A stretch of 64,000 nucleotides of DNA. Origin: RPQJ01 sp963777725. GTDB taxonomy: Bacteria; Pseudomonadota; Gammaproteobacteria; Steroidobacterales; Steroidobacteraceae. A program made the position numbers and the translations under genes. The notes beneath the pieces are model-generated. The model was not told the origin of the DNA, made no database searches, and worked only from the letters and a program-made list of their open reading frames with translations. Location: NCBI GenBank assembly GCA_963777725.1, contig CAVZRR010000015.1, positions 1 through 64,000 of the forward strand, in the 5' to 3' direction. This document shows, piece after piece, positions 1-9,072 of the stretch (its first letter is position 1; each line of letters starts with the position of its first letter).

Positions 1-14
1 CCGCCCGAAGGCGG
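1..14 (-). terminator. Possible ahcY terminator hairpin
   Basis: Read on the minus strand, a 5-bp CCGCC/GGCGG stem closes on a TTCG tetraloop 34 bases after the ahcY stop codon. UUCG loops are common in terminators of GC-rich genomes. Any U-tract would lie beyond the window edge, so the call is tentative. Confidence 0.4.
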
Positions 15-48
15 CCGTTGCGATCCGCGATCCGCTGATCGCGCGCCG

Positions 49-1467
49 TCAGTAGCGGTACTGGTCGGTCTTGAACGGACCCTCGACCGGCAAGCCGAGG
101 TAGGCCGACTGCTCCGCGGTCAGCGTCGTCAGCTGCGCCCCGATCCGCGCGAGGTGCAGCTGCGCCACCTTTTCGTCGAGGTGCTTCGGCAGCACGTAGA
201 CCTGCTTGCCGTACTTCTTGCCGTGCTGGAACAGCTCGATCTGCGCGAGCACCTGGTTCGTGAACGAGTTCGACATCACGAACGACGGGTGTCCCGTGCC
301 GCAGCCGAGGTTCACGAGCCGGCCCTCGGCCAGCACGATGATCCGCTTGCCGTCGGGGAACACCACGTGGTCGACCTGCGGCTTGATGTTCTCCCACTTG
401 TACTGCTTGAGCGCGGCGATCTCGATCTCGCTGTCGAAGTGACCAATGTTGCAGACGATCGCCTGGTGCTTCATCCGCTTCATGTGCTCGTGGGTGATCA
501 CGTTCACGTTGCCGGTCGCCGTGACGAAGATGTCCGCCTTGTCGCAGGCCTCTTCCATCGTGACGACCTTGAAGCCTTCCATCGCCGCCTGCAGCGCGCA
601 GATCGGGTCGATCTCGGTGATCCAGACCTGCGCCGACAGCGATCGCAACGACTCCGCCGAGCCCTTGCCGACGTCGCCGTAGCCGCAGACCACCGCGACC
701 TTGCCGGCGATCATCACGTCGGTGGCGCGCTTGATCGCGTCGACGAGCGACTCGCGGCAGCCGTACAGGTTGTCGAACTTGGACTTCGTCACGGAGTCGT
801 TGACGTTGATGGCGGGGAAGGGCAGCTGGCCCTTCTTCGCGAACTCGTAGAGCCGCTTGACGCCGGTGGTCGTCTCTTCGGTCACGCCCTGGATCTGCGC
901 GAGCCGCTTCGAGTACCAGCCCGGCTGCGTCTCGAGCCGCTTGCGGATCGAGGCGTAGAGCGCGACTTCTTCCTCGTTGGTCGGCTTCGCAATGACCGAC
1001 GCGTCCTGCTCGGCGCGCGTGCCGAGCATCAGCAGCAGCGTTGCGTCGCCGCCGTCGTCGAGGATCATGTTGGCGAACTGGCCGTTCGGCCAGTCGAAGA
1101 TCCGGTGCGTGTATTCCCAGTAATCGTCCAGCGTCTCGCCCTTGTAGGCGAACACCGGCGTGCCGTTCGCGGCGATCGCGGCGGCGGCGTGATCCTGCGT
1201 CGAGTAGATGTTGCAGGACGCCCAGCGGACGTCGGCGCCGAGCGCCTTCAGCGTCTCGATCAGCATCGCGGTCTGGATCGTCATGTGCAGCGAGCCCGCA
1301 ATCCGGGCGCCCTTGAGCGGCTGGGCGGCGCGGTATTCCTCGCGGATGGCCATCAGGCCGGGCATCTCGGTCTCGGCAATCGCCATTTCCTTGCGGCCGA
1401 ATTCGGCCTGCGACAGGTCGGCGACCACGAAATCCCGGTTCGGGGTGGGCGTAACTACGGCGTTCAT
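49..1467 (-). CDS. ahcY: Adenosylhomocysteinase (S-adenosyl-L-homocysteine hydrolase)
   Basis: Hydrolyses S-adenosylhomocysteine, the inhibitory product of SAM-dependent methylation, to adenosine and homocysteine in the cytoplasm. The 472-residue protein is the usual proteobacterial length. It shows the NAD-binding glycine motif GYGDVGKG near residue 260 and ends in the conserved KTDQYRY tail. An in-frame ATG lies 24 codons upstream, but the start at 1467 (MNAVVTP) is preceded by GAGAGG at good spacing and follows the riboswitch, so it is preferred. metK, which makes SAM, lies upstream on the same strand, so the two genes cover both ends of the methyl cycle. An SAH riboswitch and its own promoter probably control this gene separately from metK. 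Confidence 0.97.
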   Translation of the reverse strand: MNAVVTPTPNRDFVVADLSQAEFGRKEMAIAETEMPGLMAIREEYRAAQPLKGARIAGSLHMTIQTAMLIETLKALGADVRWASCNIYSTQDHAAAAIAANGTPVFAYKGETLDDYWEYTHRIFDWPNGQFANMILDDGGDATLLLMLGTRAEQDASVIAKPTNEEEVALYASIRKRLETQPGWYSKRLAQIQGVTEETTTGVKRLYEFAKKGQLPFPAINVNDSVTKSKFDNLYGCRESLVDAIKRATDVMIAGKVAVVCGYGDVGKGSAESLRSLSAQVWITEIDPICALQAAMEGFKVVTMEEACDKADIFVTATGNVNVITHEHMKRMKHQAIVCNIGHFDSEIEIAALKQYKWENIKPQVDHVVFPDGKRIIVLAEGRLVNLGCGTGHPSFVMSNSFTNQVLAQIELFQHGKKYGKQVYVLPKHLDEKVAQLHLARIGAQLTTLTAEQSAYLGLPVEGPFKTDQYRY

Positions 1468-1545
1468 CGTGCGGTCCTCTCGTTGACCGTGACGGTTCGG
1501 GCCGGGAATCGGTGTTGGATTCGCTCGCCCGACCCCCACGGAGGT

Positions 1546-1620
1546 CAGCGAGCGCAGTTGGGATGTCCCAATGGCCTGAGCCTGGCGGGCAGACGGCCCG
1601 TTGCAGCGCTCCTCAGGCGG
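1546..1620 (-). promoter_or_regulatory. SAH riboswitch in the ahcY leader
   Basis: Read on the minus strand, the leader has the conserved core CCTGAGGAGCGCTGC (1617 to 1603), then CCAGGCTCAGGCC (1585 to 1573), then CAACTGCGCTCGC (1560 to 1548). CCTGAG pairs with CTCAGG to form one stem. GAGCGC pairs with the downstream GCGCTC to form the pseudoknot helix typical of the SAH riboswitch family. The family is known to sit upstream of ahcY and to switch expression on when SAH accumulates. About 80 bases separate the aptamer from the ahcY start. Both helices and the near-invariant GAGCGCTGC block are present, so the identification is strong. Confidence 0.9.
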
Positions 1621-1626
1621 GCGGGG

Positions 1627-1655
1627 ATTGTGCCGTGCCGCGCGTGGCGCGGCAA
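1627..1655 (-). promoter_or_regulatory. Putative sigma-70 promoter of the ahcY riboswitch transcript
   Basis: On the minus strand TTGCCG (1655-1650) and CACAAT (1632-1627) are 17 bases apart. Initiation about 7 bases downstream would fall at 1620, exactly where the riboswitch begins. The -35 directly abuts the heptad hairpin that closes off metK. Confidence 0.55.
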
Positions 1656-1751
1656 GGGGATAGGGGATCGGGGATAGGGGATAGTCGGAAGCTGAGCCCG
1701 TCGGTTCGGCGCCGCCTCTTAACTATCCCCTATCCCCGATCCCCCATCCCC
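1656..1751. repeat. Heptad hairpin element 1 (metK/ahcY gap)
   Basis: GGGGATA-type heptads run along the plus strand at the left, and the complementary TATCCCC heptads at the right. Between them a shorter inner arm ends in GCCGCCTCTT. The whole sequence folds into a long two-tier hairpin. It lies between the metK stop and the ahcY promoter, so it may end metK transcription. The G-rich strand could also form a G-quadruplex. It is one of eight related copies in this window. Confidence 0.85.
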
Positions 1752-1762
1752 TCGACGCGGGC

Positions 1763-2989
1763 CTACAGGCCCGCGTCCTTCCGGAGCGCTTCGGCCTTGT
1801 CGGTCTTTTCCCAGGTGAAGGCCGTGAACGCCTCGCTCTTGTCCACCTTCTTGCCGGCGATGAACTCCTTCCACTTGTAGGTCATGTGGACAGGTTCGCG
1901 GCCGAAGTGGCCGTAGGCCGCGGTCGCGCGATACATCGGGTGCACCAGGTCGAGCATCTTGACGATGCCATAGGGGCGCAGGTCGAAATGCGCGCGCACC
2001 AGTGCCTCGAGGCGGTCGTTACTGACCTTGCCGGTGCCGAAGGTCTCGATCGTGATCGAGGTCGGCTCGGCGACGCCGATCGCGTAGGAAACCTGGATCT
2101 CGCAGCGATCGGCGAGGCCGGCCGCGACCAGGTTCTTTGCGACATAACGCGCGGCGTAGGCCGCCGAGCGGTCCACCTTGGAGGGATCCTTGCCCGAGAA
2201 CGCGCCGCCGCCGTGGCGGGCCATGCCGCCGTAGGTGTCGACGATGATCTTGCGGCCGGTGAGCCCGCAGTCGCCGACGGGGCCGCCGATCTCGAACTTG
2301 CCGGTCGGGTTGATGTGGAACCGGGTCTGCTTCGTCAGCCATTCCTTCGGCAGCACGTGCTTGATGATCAGTTCCATGACCGCTTCCTGCAGGTCGGACT
2401 GCTTGACCTCGGGGTCGTGCTGGGTCGACAGCACGACCGCATCGAGGCCGACGACCTTGCCGTCCACGTAGCGGCAGGTGACCTGCGATTTCGCATCCGG
2501 ACGCAGCCAGGGCAGCAGGTGGCTCTTGCGCACTTCGGCCTGCCGTTCGACGAGTCGATGTGCATAGCAGATCGGTGCGGGCATCAGCGTGTCGGTCTCG
2601 TTGCTCGCATAGCCGAACATCAGGCCCTGGTCGCCCGCGCCCTGCTCCTCGGGCTTCTCGCGATCCACGCCCATCGCGATGTCGGGCGACTGCTTGCCGA
2701 TGATGTTCAGGACGCCGCAGGTGCGGCCGTCGAATCCGACGTGCGACGACGTGTAGCCGATGTCGATGATCACGCTGCGGACGATCTCCTCGAGGTCGAC
2801 CCAGGCCTCGGTCGTGACCTCGCCGGCGACGATCGCGACGCCGGTTTTGACCAGCGTCTCGCAGGCCACCCGCGCGCGCTTGTCCTGCGCGAGCATCGCG
2901 TCGAGGACGGCGTCGGAGATCTGGTCGGCGACCTTGTCCGGGTGGCCTTCGGACACGGATTCGGACGTGAACAGGTAACTGTTTGACAT
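1763..2989 (-). CDS. metK: S-adenosylmethionine synthetase
   Basis: Makes SAM from methionine and ATP in the cytoplasm. At 408 residues it is slightly longer than the E. coli enzyme. The N-terminal FTSESVSEGHPDK motif carries the catalytic histidine (His16), and the phosphate-binding GGGAFSGKDPSKVDRS segment lies in the second half. The start is the ATG at 2989. The gene is divergent from tkt across 169 bases. The downstream heptad hairpin separates it from the ahcY leader, so metK and ahcY probably form two units. Confidence 0.97.
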   Translation of the reverse strand: MSNSYLFTSESVSEGHPDKVADQISDAVLDAMLAQDKRARVACETLVKTGVAIVAGEVTTEAWVDLEEIVRSVIIDIGYTSSHVGFDGRTCGVLNIIGKQSPDIAMGVDREKPEEQGAGDQGLMFGYASNETDTLMPAPICYAHRLVERQAEVRKSHLLPWLRPDAKSQVTCRYVDGKVVGLDAVVLSTQHDPEVKQSDLQEAVMELIIKHVLPKEWLTKQTRFHINPTGKFEIGGPVGDCGLTGRKIIVDTYGGMARHGGGAFSGKDPSKVDRSAAYAARYVAKNLVAAGLADRCEIQVSYAIGVAEPTSITIETFGTGKVSNDRLEALVRAHFDLRPYGIVKMLDLVHPMYRATAAYGHFGREPVHMTYKWKEFIAGKKVDKSEAFTAFTWEKTDKAEALRKDAGL

Positions 2990-3021
2990 CTATGGCATTC
3001 CGGCGGACGTGCGAGGCGCGG

Positions 3022-3133
3022 AGTATACCGGCGACCGCGGGCCAAAGTGGTGACGAAATCGCACTCACCGGATGCCCGGTCGTGCCCGGCGCCGGCAAAT
3101 AGCGTGAATCCCGCCGCCCGGCCTCGGTAAAAT
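3022..3133. promoter_or_regulatory. Divergent metK/tkt promoter region
   Basis: On the minus strand TATACT (3027-3022) is a good -10 for metK. On the plus strand TAAAAT (3128-3133) is a plausible -10 for tkt, 25 bases before its start. Neither has a clear -35 at 17 bases. No other signal was seen in this gap. Confidence 0.35.
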
Positions 3134-3158
3134 ACGAGGCTTTCCACGAGGATCACTC

Positions 3159-5151
3159 ATGCCTACTCGCCGGCAGCTCGCCAACGCGATCCGCGCGTTG
3201 AGCATGGATGCGGTCCAGAAAGCCAATTCCGGGCACCCGGGCATGCCGATGGGCATGGCCGACATCGCCCAGGTTCTCTGGTGCGACCACCTGAAGCACA
3301 ACCCGGGTCACCCGCAGTGGGCCGACCGCGACCGCTTCGTGCTGTCGAACGGCCACGGCTCGATGCTGCTGTACTCGCTGCTGCACCTGACGGGCTACCC
3401 GCTCGACATCGAGCAGCTGAAGAAATTCCGGCAGTTCGGCTCGCATACGGCCGGCCACCCGGAAGTCGAGCCGCACCTCGGCATCGAGACGACGACCGGC
3501 CCGCTTGGCCAGGGCCTCGCCAACGCAGTCGGCATGGCGCTGGCGGAGCGCATCCTGGCGGCCACCTTCAATCGGCCGGGCCACGACGTGGTCGACCACC
3601 ACACCTGGGTCTTCCTCGGCGACGGTTGCCTGATGGAAGGCGTGTCGCACGAGGCCTGCTCGCTCGCCGGCACCCTGAAGCTCGGCAAGCTGGTCTGTTT
3701 CTACGACGACAACGGCATCTCGATCGACGGCGAAGTCCACGGCTGGTTCACGGACGATACGCCGCGTCGCTTCGAGGCCTATGGATGGCACGTCGTGCGC
3801 GACGTGGATGGTCACGATGCGGCCGCCGTCGAGCGCGCGATCAGGGCGGCGAAAGCCGAGACGAACCGGCCCTCGCTGATCTGCTGCAAGACGATCATCG
3901 GCTGGGGTTCGCCGAACAAGCAGGGCACCGAGGCGACCCACGGCGCTGCGCTCGGCGATGCCGAGGTCGCCGCAACCCGCGCGCACATCGACTGGCCGCA
4001 CGAGCCCTTCGTCGTACCGGACGACCTCCGGCAGGGTTGGGACGCGCGAGCGGCGGGCGCCGCCGCCGAACAGGCCTGGAATGCCCGCATGGACGCCTAT
4101 CGCAAGTCTTTCCCCGAGCTCGCCGCCGAGTTCGAGCGGCGGATGCGGGGCGAGCTGCCGCAGGATTGGCGCAAGGCTGTCGACGATTTCATCCGCGCGG
4201 CGCAGGAGAAGCCGACGGCCGTCGCGACGCGCTCGTCGTCGCAGCAGGTGCTGCACGTGCTGGGTGCGACGATTCCCGAGATGCTCGGCGGCTCGGCCGA
4301 CCTGACGGGTTCGAACAACACGAACCACAAGGGGTCGAAGACGGTCACCGGCGACGAAATCGGCGGCAACTACCTGCATTACGGCGTGCGCGAGTTCGGC
4401 ATGACGGCCATCATGAACGGCGTCGCGCTGCACGGCGGGTTCGTGCCGTACGGTGGCACCTTCCTGGTGTTCTCGGATTACGCCCGCAACGCGGCGCGCA
4501 TGGCCGCGCTGATGAAGCAGCGCGTGATCCTCGTCTACACGCACGACTCGATCGGCCTCGGCGAGGACGGCCCGACCCACCAGCCGGTGGAACACGTCGC
4601 GAGCCTCCGCATCATCCCGAATATGCAGCTGTGGCGCCCGTGCGATACGGTTGAAACCGCGGTGGCCTGGGCGAGCGCGATCGCGCGCACGGACGGGCCA
4701 ACCAGCCTCGTGCTGACGAGGCAGGCCCTGCCGCCCATGCCGCGCAGCGCGGCACAGACCGCGGACATCGGCCGCGGCGGCTATGTGCTCGCCGACTGCG
4801 ACGGGCGGCCGGACTGCGTGTTGATTGCCACCGGCTCGGAGGTTGCGCTGGCCATGGAAGCCGCCAAGGGCCTCGCGGACAAGGGCCGCAAGGTGCGCGT
4901 GGTGTCCATGCCCTGCACGAGCCTGTTCGACGCCCAGCCGCAACAGTACCGAGATGGCGTGCTGCCGCCGGACGTGCCGCGCGTGGCCATCGAGGCCGGC
5001 GTGCGCGATGCGTGGTGGCGTTACGTCGCCTGCGGCGGCGCGGTGATCGGCATGGACAGCTTCGGTGCCTCCGCGCCAGCCAAGCAGCTTGTTCGAACAC
5101 TTCGGATTTACGCGAGACAACGTCATTCGGGTCGTGGAAGGGCTGCTGTAG
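3159..5151 (+). CDS. tkt: Transketolase (single-base frame break near the 3' end)
   Basis: Thiamine-diphosphate enzyme that moves two-carbon units between sugar phosphates in the pentose phosphate pathway. The TPP motif GDGCLMEG and the NGHGSMLLY segment are intact, followed by the pyrimidine-binding and C-terminal domains. The frame breaks near 5088-5092: after SAPAKQL the reading must skip one base to continue FEHFGFTRDNVIRVVEGLL and stop at 5149-5151. With that repair the protein is 663 residues, normal for the family. Uncorrected, the frame runs on into gap. An extra T in the assembly is the simplest explanation. It heads a tkt-gap-pgk-pyk run on one strand. Confidence 0.93.
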
Positions 5152-5181
5152 CCCCTCGTCATCATTTCCGGGAGATTACTC

Positions 5182-6180
5182 ATGGCTATCAAGGTCGGCA
5201 TCAATGGTTTCGGTCGCATCGGGCGGATGGTGTTCCGCGCGGCGGCCCGCGACTTCAAGGACATCGAGATCGTCGGCATCAACGACCTGCTCGAGCCGGA
5301 GTACCTCGCGTACATGCTGAAGTACGACTCGGTGCACGGCCGCTTCAAGGGCGACATCTCGGTCGACGGCCACACGCTGGTCGTCAACGGCCGCAAGATC
5401 CGCCTCACTGCGGTCAAGGACCCCGCCGAGCTCAAGTGGGGCGAAGTGGGCGCCGACGTCGTCGTCGAGTCGACCGGCCTGTTCCTGACCAAGGAGACCG
5501 CCGAGAAGCATCTCGCGGCGGGCGCGAAGAAGGTGATCCTGTCGGCGCCGTCCAAGGACGACACGCCGATGTTCGTATTTGGCGTCAACGACAAGTCCTA
5601 CGCCGGGCAGGCGATCATCTCGAACGCGTCCTGCACGACCAACTGCCTCGCGCCGGTCGCCAAGGTGCTGAACGACACCTGGGGAATCAAGCGCGGCCTG
5701 ATGACGACCGTGCACGCGGCGACGGCCACGCAAAAGACCGTGGACGGCCCGTCGAACAAGGACTGGCGCGGTGGCCGCGGCATCCTCGAGAACATCATCC
5801 CGTCGTCGACCGGCGCGGCGAAGGCCGTGGGCAAGGTCATTCCCGAGCTCAACAAGAAGCTCACCGGCATGGCGTTCCGCGTGCCGACCTCCGACGTTTC
5901 GGTCGTCGACCTGACGGTCGAGCTCGTCAAGCCGGCGAAGTATGACGAGATCTGCGCGGCGATGAAGGCGGCCTCCGAGGGCCCGATGAAGGGCGTGCTC
6001 GGTTACACGACCGAGAAGGTCGTCGCGACCGACTTCCGTGGCGAGAGCTGCACCTCGGTGTTCGACGCCGATGCGGGCATCGCGCTCGACGATACGTTCG
6101 TCAAGGTCGTGTCCTGGTACGACAACGAGTGGGGCTATTCCTGCAAGGTGCTGGAGATGGCCCGCGTCATCGCGAAGTAA
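5182..6180 (+). CDS. gap: Glyceraldehyde-3-phosphate dehydrogenase, type I
   Basis: Oxidises and phosphorylates glyceraldehyde 3-phosphate to 1,3-bisphosphoglycerate with NAD. The 332-residue protein begins with the NAD-binding NGFGRIGR motif and carries SNASCTTNC with the catalytic cysteine at about residue 151. A GGGAG ribosome site precedes the ATG. It lies 30 bases after tkt and 12 before pgk, so all three are probably co-transcribed. Confidence 0.98.
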   Translation: MAIKVGINGFGRIGRMVFRAAARDFKDIEIVGINDLLEPEYLAYMLKYDSVHGRFKGDISVDGHTLVVNGRKIRLTAVKDPAELKWGEVGADVVVESTGLFLTKETAEKHLAAGAKKVILSAPSKDDTPMFVFGVNDKSYAGQAIISNASCTTNCLAPVAKVLNDTWGIKRGLMTTVHAATATQKTVDGPSNKDWRGGRGILENIIPSSTGAAKAVGKVIPELNKKLTGMAFRVPTSDVSVVDLTVELVKPAKYDEICAAMKAASEGPMKGVLGYTTEKVVATDFRGESCTSVFDADAGIALDDTFVKVVSWYDNEWGYSCKVLEMARVIAK

Positions 6181-6192
6181 CTGGAGCACATC

Positions 6193-7377
6193 ATGGTTCG
6201 CGTCCTGCGGATGACCGACCTCGACCTCAAGGGTAAGCGCGTGCTGATCCGCGAGGACCTCAACGTGCCGGTGAAAAACGGCGCCGTGACCAGCGATGCG
6301 CGGATCCGGGCCTCGCTGCCAACGATCCGGGCCGCCCATGCGGCCGGCGCCCGCGTCATGCTGATGTCGCACCTCGGCCGGCCCGAGGAGGGCGTCTACA
6401 ACGAGGAGTTCTCGCTCGCGCCGGTTGCGGCGCGGGTCGCCGAGCTGCTCGGGGTCAAGGTGCGCTTCGAGCGTGATTGGCTGAACGGCGTCGCCTGCGA
6501 GCCGGGCGAGATCGTGCTGCTCGAGAACGTGCGCTTCAACAAGGGCGAGAAGAAGAACAAGGACGAGCTCGCGAAGCAGATGGCGGCGCTCTGCGACGTC
6601 TACGTGATGGATGCCTTCGCGACGGCGCACCGCGCCGAGGCGAGCACCCACGGTGTCGCGAAGTTCGCGCCGGTCGCCTGCGCGGGACCGCTGCTCACGG
6701 GCGAGCTCGAGGCGCTCGAGAAGGCGCTCGGCAACCCGAAGCGGCCGCTGATCGCGATCGTCGGCGGCTCGAAGGTTTCCACCAAGCTCACCGTGCTCGA
6801 GAACCTGCTCGGCAAGGTCGACCAGCTGATCGTGGGTGGCGGCATCGCCAACACGTTCCTGGCGGCGGCCGGGCAGCCGATCGGCAAGTCGCTGCACGAG
6901 CCGGACATGATCGACATCGCCAAGGGGCTGCTCGAGCGCTCGCGCAAGTCCGGCGCCGGGATTCCGCTGCCGAGCGACGTCGTCGTCGCGACCGAGTTTG
7001 CCGCGTCGGCAGAAGCGGACGTGAAGCCTGCCGCCGAGGTGGCAGCCGACGAGATGATCCTCGACATCGGTCCGGACACGACCGAGCGCTTCGCGGCGGC
7101 CCTCGAGGGTGCCGGGACGATCGTCTGGAACGGCCCGGTCGGCGTCTTCGAGTTCGACCAGTTCGGCGAAGGTACGCGCATCCTCGCGCAGGCCGTGGCC
7201 CGCAGCCCCGCGTTCTCGATCGCAGGCGGCGGCGACACCATTGCCGCGATCGAGAAATACGGCATCGGCGAGCACATCTCGTACATCTCTACGGCCGGCG
7301 GAGCGTTCCTCGAGTTCCTCGAGGGCAAGAAGCTGCCGGCGGTCGAGGTGCTGGAGGCACGCGCCGCCGGCGGATAG
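6193..7377 (+). CDS. pgk: Phosphoglycerate kinase
   Basis: Transfers phosphate between 1,3-bisphosphoglycerate and ADP. The 394-residue length is normal. It begins with the family's RVLIREDLNVPV segment, contains the LLENVRFNKGEKKN loop, and ends with the nucleotide-binding GGGDTIAAIEKYG and STAGGAFLEFLEG segments. The first ATG at 6193 has GGAGCA upstream. The last codons read GGA TAG, which is the start of a GGGGATA heptad array, so the repeat supplies the stop codon. Confidence 0.98.
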   Translation: MVRVLRMTDLDLKGKRVLIREDLNVPVKNGAVTSDARIRASLPTIRAAHAAGARVMLMSHLGRPEEGVYNEEFSLAPVAARVAELLGVKVRFERDWLNGVACEPGEIVLLENVRFNKGEKKNKDELAKQMAALCDVYVMDAFATAHRAEASTHGVAKFAPVACAGPLLTGELEALEKALGNPKRPLIAIVGGSKVSTKLTVLENLLGKVDQLIVGGGIANTFLAAAGQPIGKSLHEPDMIDIAKGLLERSRKSGAGIPLPSDVVVATEFAASAEADVKPAAEVAADEMILDIGPDTTERFAAALEGAGTIVWNGPVGVFEFDQFGEGTRILAQAVARSPAFSIAGGGDTIAAIEKYGIGEHISYISTAGGAFLEFLEGKKLPAVEVLEARAAGG

Positions 7378-7557
7378 GGGATTAGGGGATAGGGGATAGG
7401 GGATAGGGGATCGTTGGAGGGGGGCTCCCTCCGGCTGCTGTGGCCGCATCCAGCTGAATCCCGCCCCTGTTTCCGTTTTCGCAGCCGATCTGCGAATCTG
7501 CCACCTCTTGACTATCCCCTATCCCCTATCCCCTATCCCCCATCCCCCATCCCCTTC
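7372..7557. repeat. Heptad hairpin element 2 (pgk/pyk gap)
   Basis: The longest copy. About five plus-strand GGGGATA heptads start in the pgk stop codon, and about seven TATCCCC or CATCCCC heptads end five bases before the pyk ATG. The 80-90 base interior differs from the other copies but still ends with CCTCTTGACT. Heptads so close to the pyk start leave no Shine-Dalgarno sequence, so the C-rich arm or read-through must serve pyk translation. Confidence 0.85.
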
Positions 7558-7562
7558 CCACC

Positions 7563-8993
7563 ATGCTTCGCCGTACCAAGATCGTCGCCACGCTGGGTCC
7601 TGCGACGGACGCGCCGGGCGTCCTCGAGGACCTGATTCGCCGCGGCGCCGACGTCGTTCGCGTGAATTTCTCGCACGGCGAGGCCGCGGATCATCGCCGT
7701 CGCGTCGAAGGCGTCCGGAGGGTTGCCGCGGTCGTCGGCAAGCACGTGGCGGTGCTCGGCGACCTGCAGGGGCCGAAGATCCGCATCGAGCGCTTCGCAG
7801 GCGGGCATGCCGTGCTCGCCGAGGGCGAACCGTTCGCGCTCGATCCCGCGCTCGATCCGCACGACGGCACGGACCGCGCGGTCGGCATGACGTATCCCGA
7901 CCTTGCGAAGGACGTGCAGCCCGGCGACGAGTTGATTCTCGGCGACGGGCAGGTCGAACTCAGGGTCGTGTCGTTGTCGGGTTCGCGCGTCGAATGCCAG
8001 GTGACGACCGGCGGCGAAGTGTCCGACCACAAGGGCATCAATCGGCGTGGTGGCGGCCTCTCGGCAAAAGCGCTGACGGACAAGGATCGCGAGGACGTGC
8101 GGCTCGCAGCCGCGCTCGACGTGGACTACCTCGCGGTGTCCTTCGTGCGCCAGGCCGCGGACGTCCAGGAAGCCCGGGCGCTGCTGCTGGCCGCGGGCAG
8201 CGACGCACGCATCGTGGCGAAGATCGAGCGCAGCGAGGCCATTCCGCGCCTCGAGGAGATCGTGCTGGCGAGCGACGCGGTGATGGTCGCGCGCGGCGAT
8301 CTAGGCGTCGAGGTGGGTTACGCGCAGCTGACGGGCCTGCAGAAACGCATCCTGCACGTCGCGCGCAAGCTCGATCGCGTCACGATCACCGCGACGCAGA
8401 TGATGGAATCGATGATCCACAGCCCGGTGCCGACGCGGGCCGAGGTGTCGGACGTGGCCAACGCCGTGCTCGACGGCAGCGACGCCGTGATGCTTTCCGG
8501 CGAATCCGCGGTCGGCAAGTATCCGGGCCGCGCGGTCGAGGCCATGGCCGAGGTGATCGAGGGCGCCGAAACGTACCAGCTCGCGCGCGAGCGGGGCCGC
8601 GACCGCTTCGAGGGCAAGGTCACCGAGTTCGCCCAGGCGATCGCCCACGCCGTGATGTTCACGGCGAACCACATGGACGTCGAGGCGATCGTGGCGCTGA
8701 CCGAAGGGGGCTCGACGCCGCTGTGGATGTCGCGCATCCGCTCCGACATCCCGATCTTCGCCTTCACCCGCCACGAGCGCACCCAGCGTCGCGTGGCGCT
8801 CTACCGCGGCGTGTATCCGGTGCCGTTCGACATCACGCACACCGACCCGCTCAGCCTCTACCGCGCCATCTCGAAGGAACTGCTCGACCGCGGTCACGTC
8901 AAGCCCGGCGACGAGCTGATCCTGACGCTCGGTGAGATGTCGGGTGTCTCGGGCGGCACGAACACGATGAAGCTGCTGACGGTCGAAAAGTAG
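7563..8993 (+). CDS. pyk: Pyruvate kinase
   Basis: Converts phosphoenolpyruvate and ADP to pyruvate and ATP. The 476-residue protein starts RRTKIVATLGPAT, carries the substrate segment VRVNFSHG, the catalytic lysine region IVAKIERSEA and the cation site MVARGDLGVE, and ends with the C-terminal effector-type domain. The ATG directly follows a TATCCCC array with no recognisable ribosome site. In related bacteria fba often follows; here the accessory block begins instead. Confidence 0.97.
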   Translation: MLRRTKIVATLGPATDAPGVLEDLIRRGADVVRVNFSHGEAADHRRRVEGVRRVAAVVGKHVAVLGDLQGPKIRIERFAGGHAVLAEGEPFALDPALDPHDGTDRAVGMTYPDLAKDVQPGDELILGDGQVELRVVSLSGSRVECQVTTGGEVSDHKGINRRGGGLSAKALTDKDREDVRLAAALDVDYLAVSFVRQAADVQEARALLLAAGSDARIVAKIERSEAIPRLEEIVLASDAVMVARGDLGVEVGYAQLTGLQKRILHVARKLDRVTITATQMMESMIHSPVPTRAEVSDVANAVLDGSDAVMLSGESAVGKYPGRAVEAMAEVIEGAETYQLARERGRDRFEGKVTEFAQAIAHAVMFTANHMDVEAIVALTEGGSTPLWMSRIRSDIPIFAFTRHERTQRRVALYRGVYPVPFDITHTDPLSLYRAISKELLDRGHVKPGDELILTLGEMSGVSGGTNTMKLLTVEK

Positions 8994-9072
8994 CGATCGC
9001 ATCACCGCGGCCCCGGGGTATTTGGCAAGATGGCGGGACCGCCGCCATTCGCACGCTGACCGAGGACCAATC

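Noticed and set aside
154..1677. Long antisense frames over ahcY, metK, dcw genes and secA
   Set aside because: High G+C content suppresses stop codons; these frames are compositional shadows of the real genes on the other strand.
2990..3158. SAM riboswitch in front of metK
   Set aside because: The leader shows no recognisable SAM aptamer core; only the SAH type, upstream of ahcY, is seen.
7378..7635. Small plus-strand frames between pgk and pyk
   Set aside because: Their sequence is translated heptad repeat and proline/serine-rich low complexity, without start signals.
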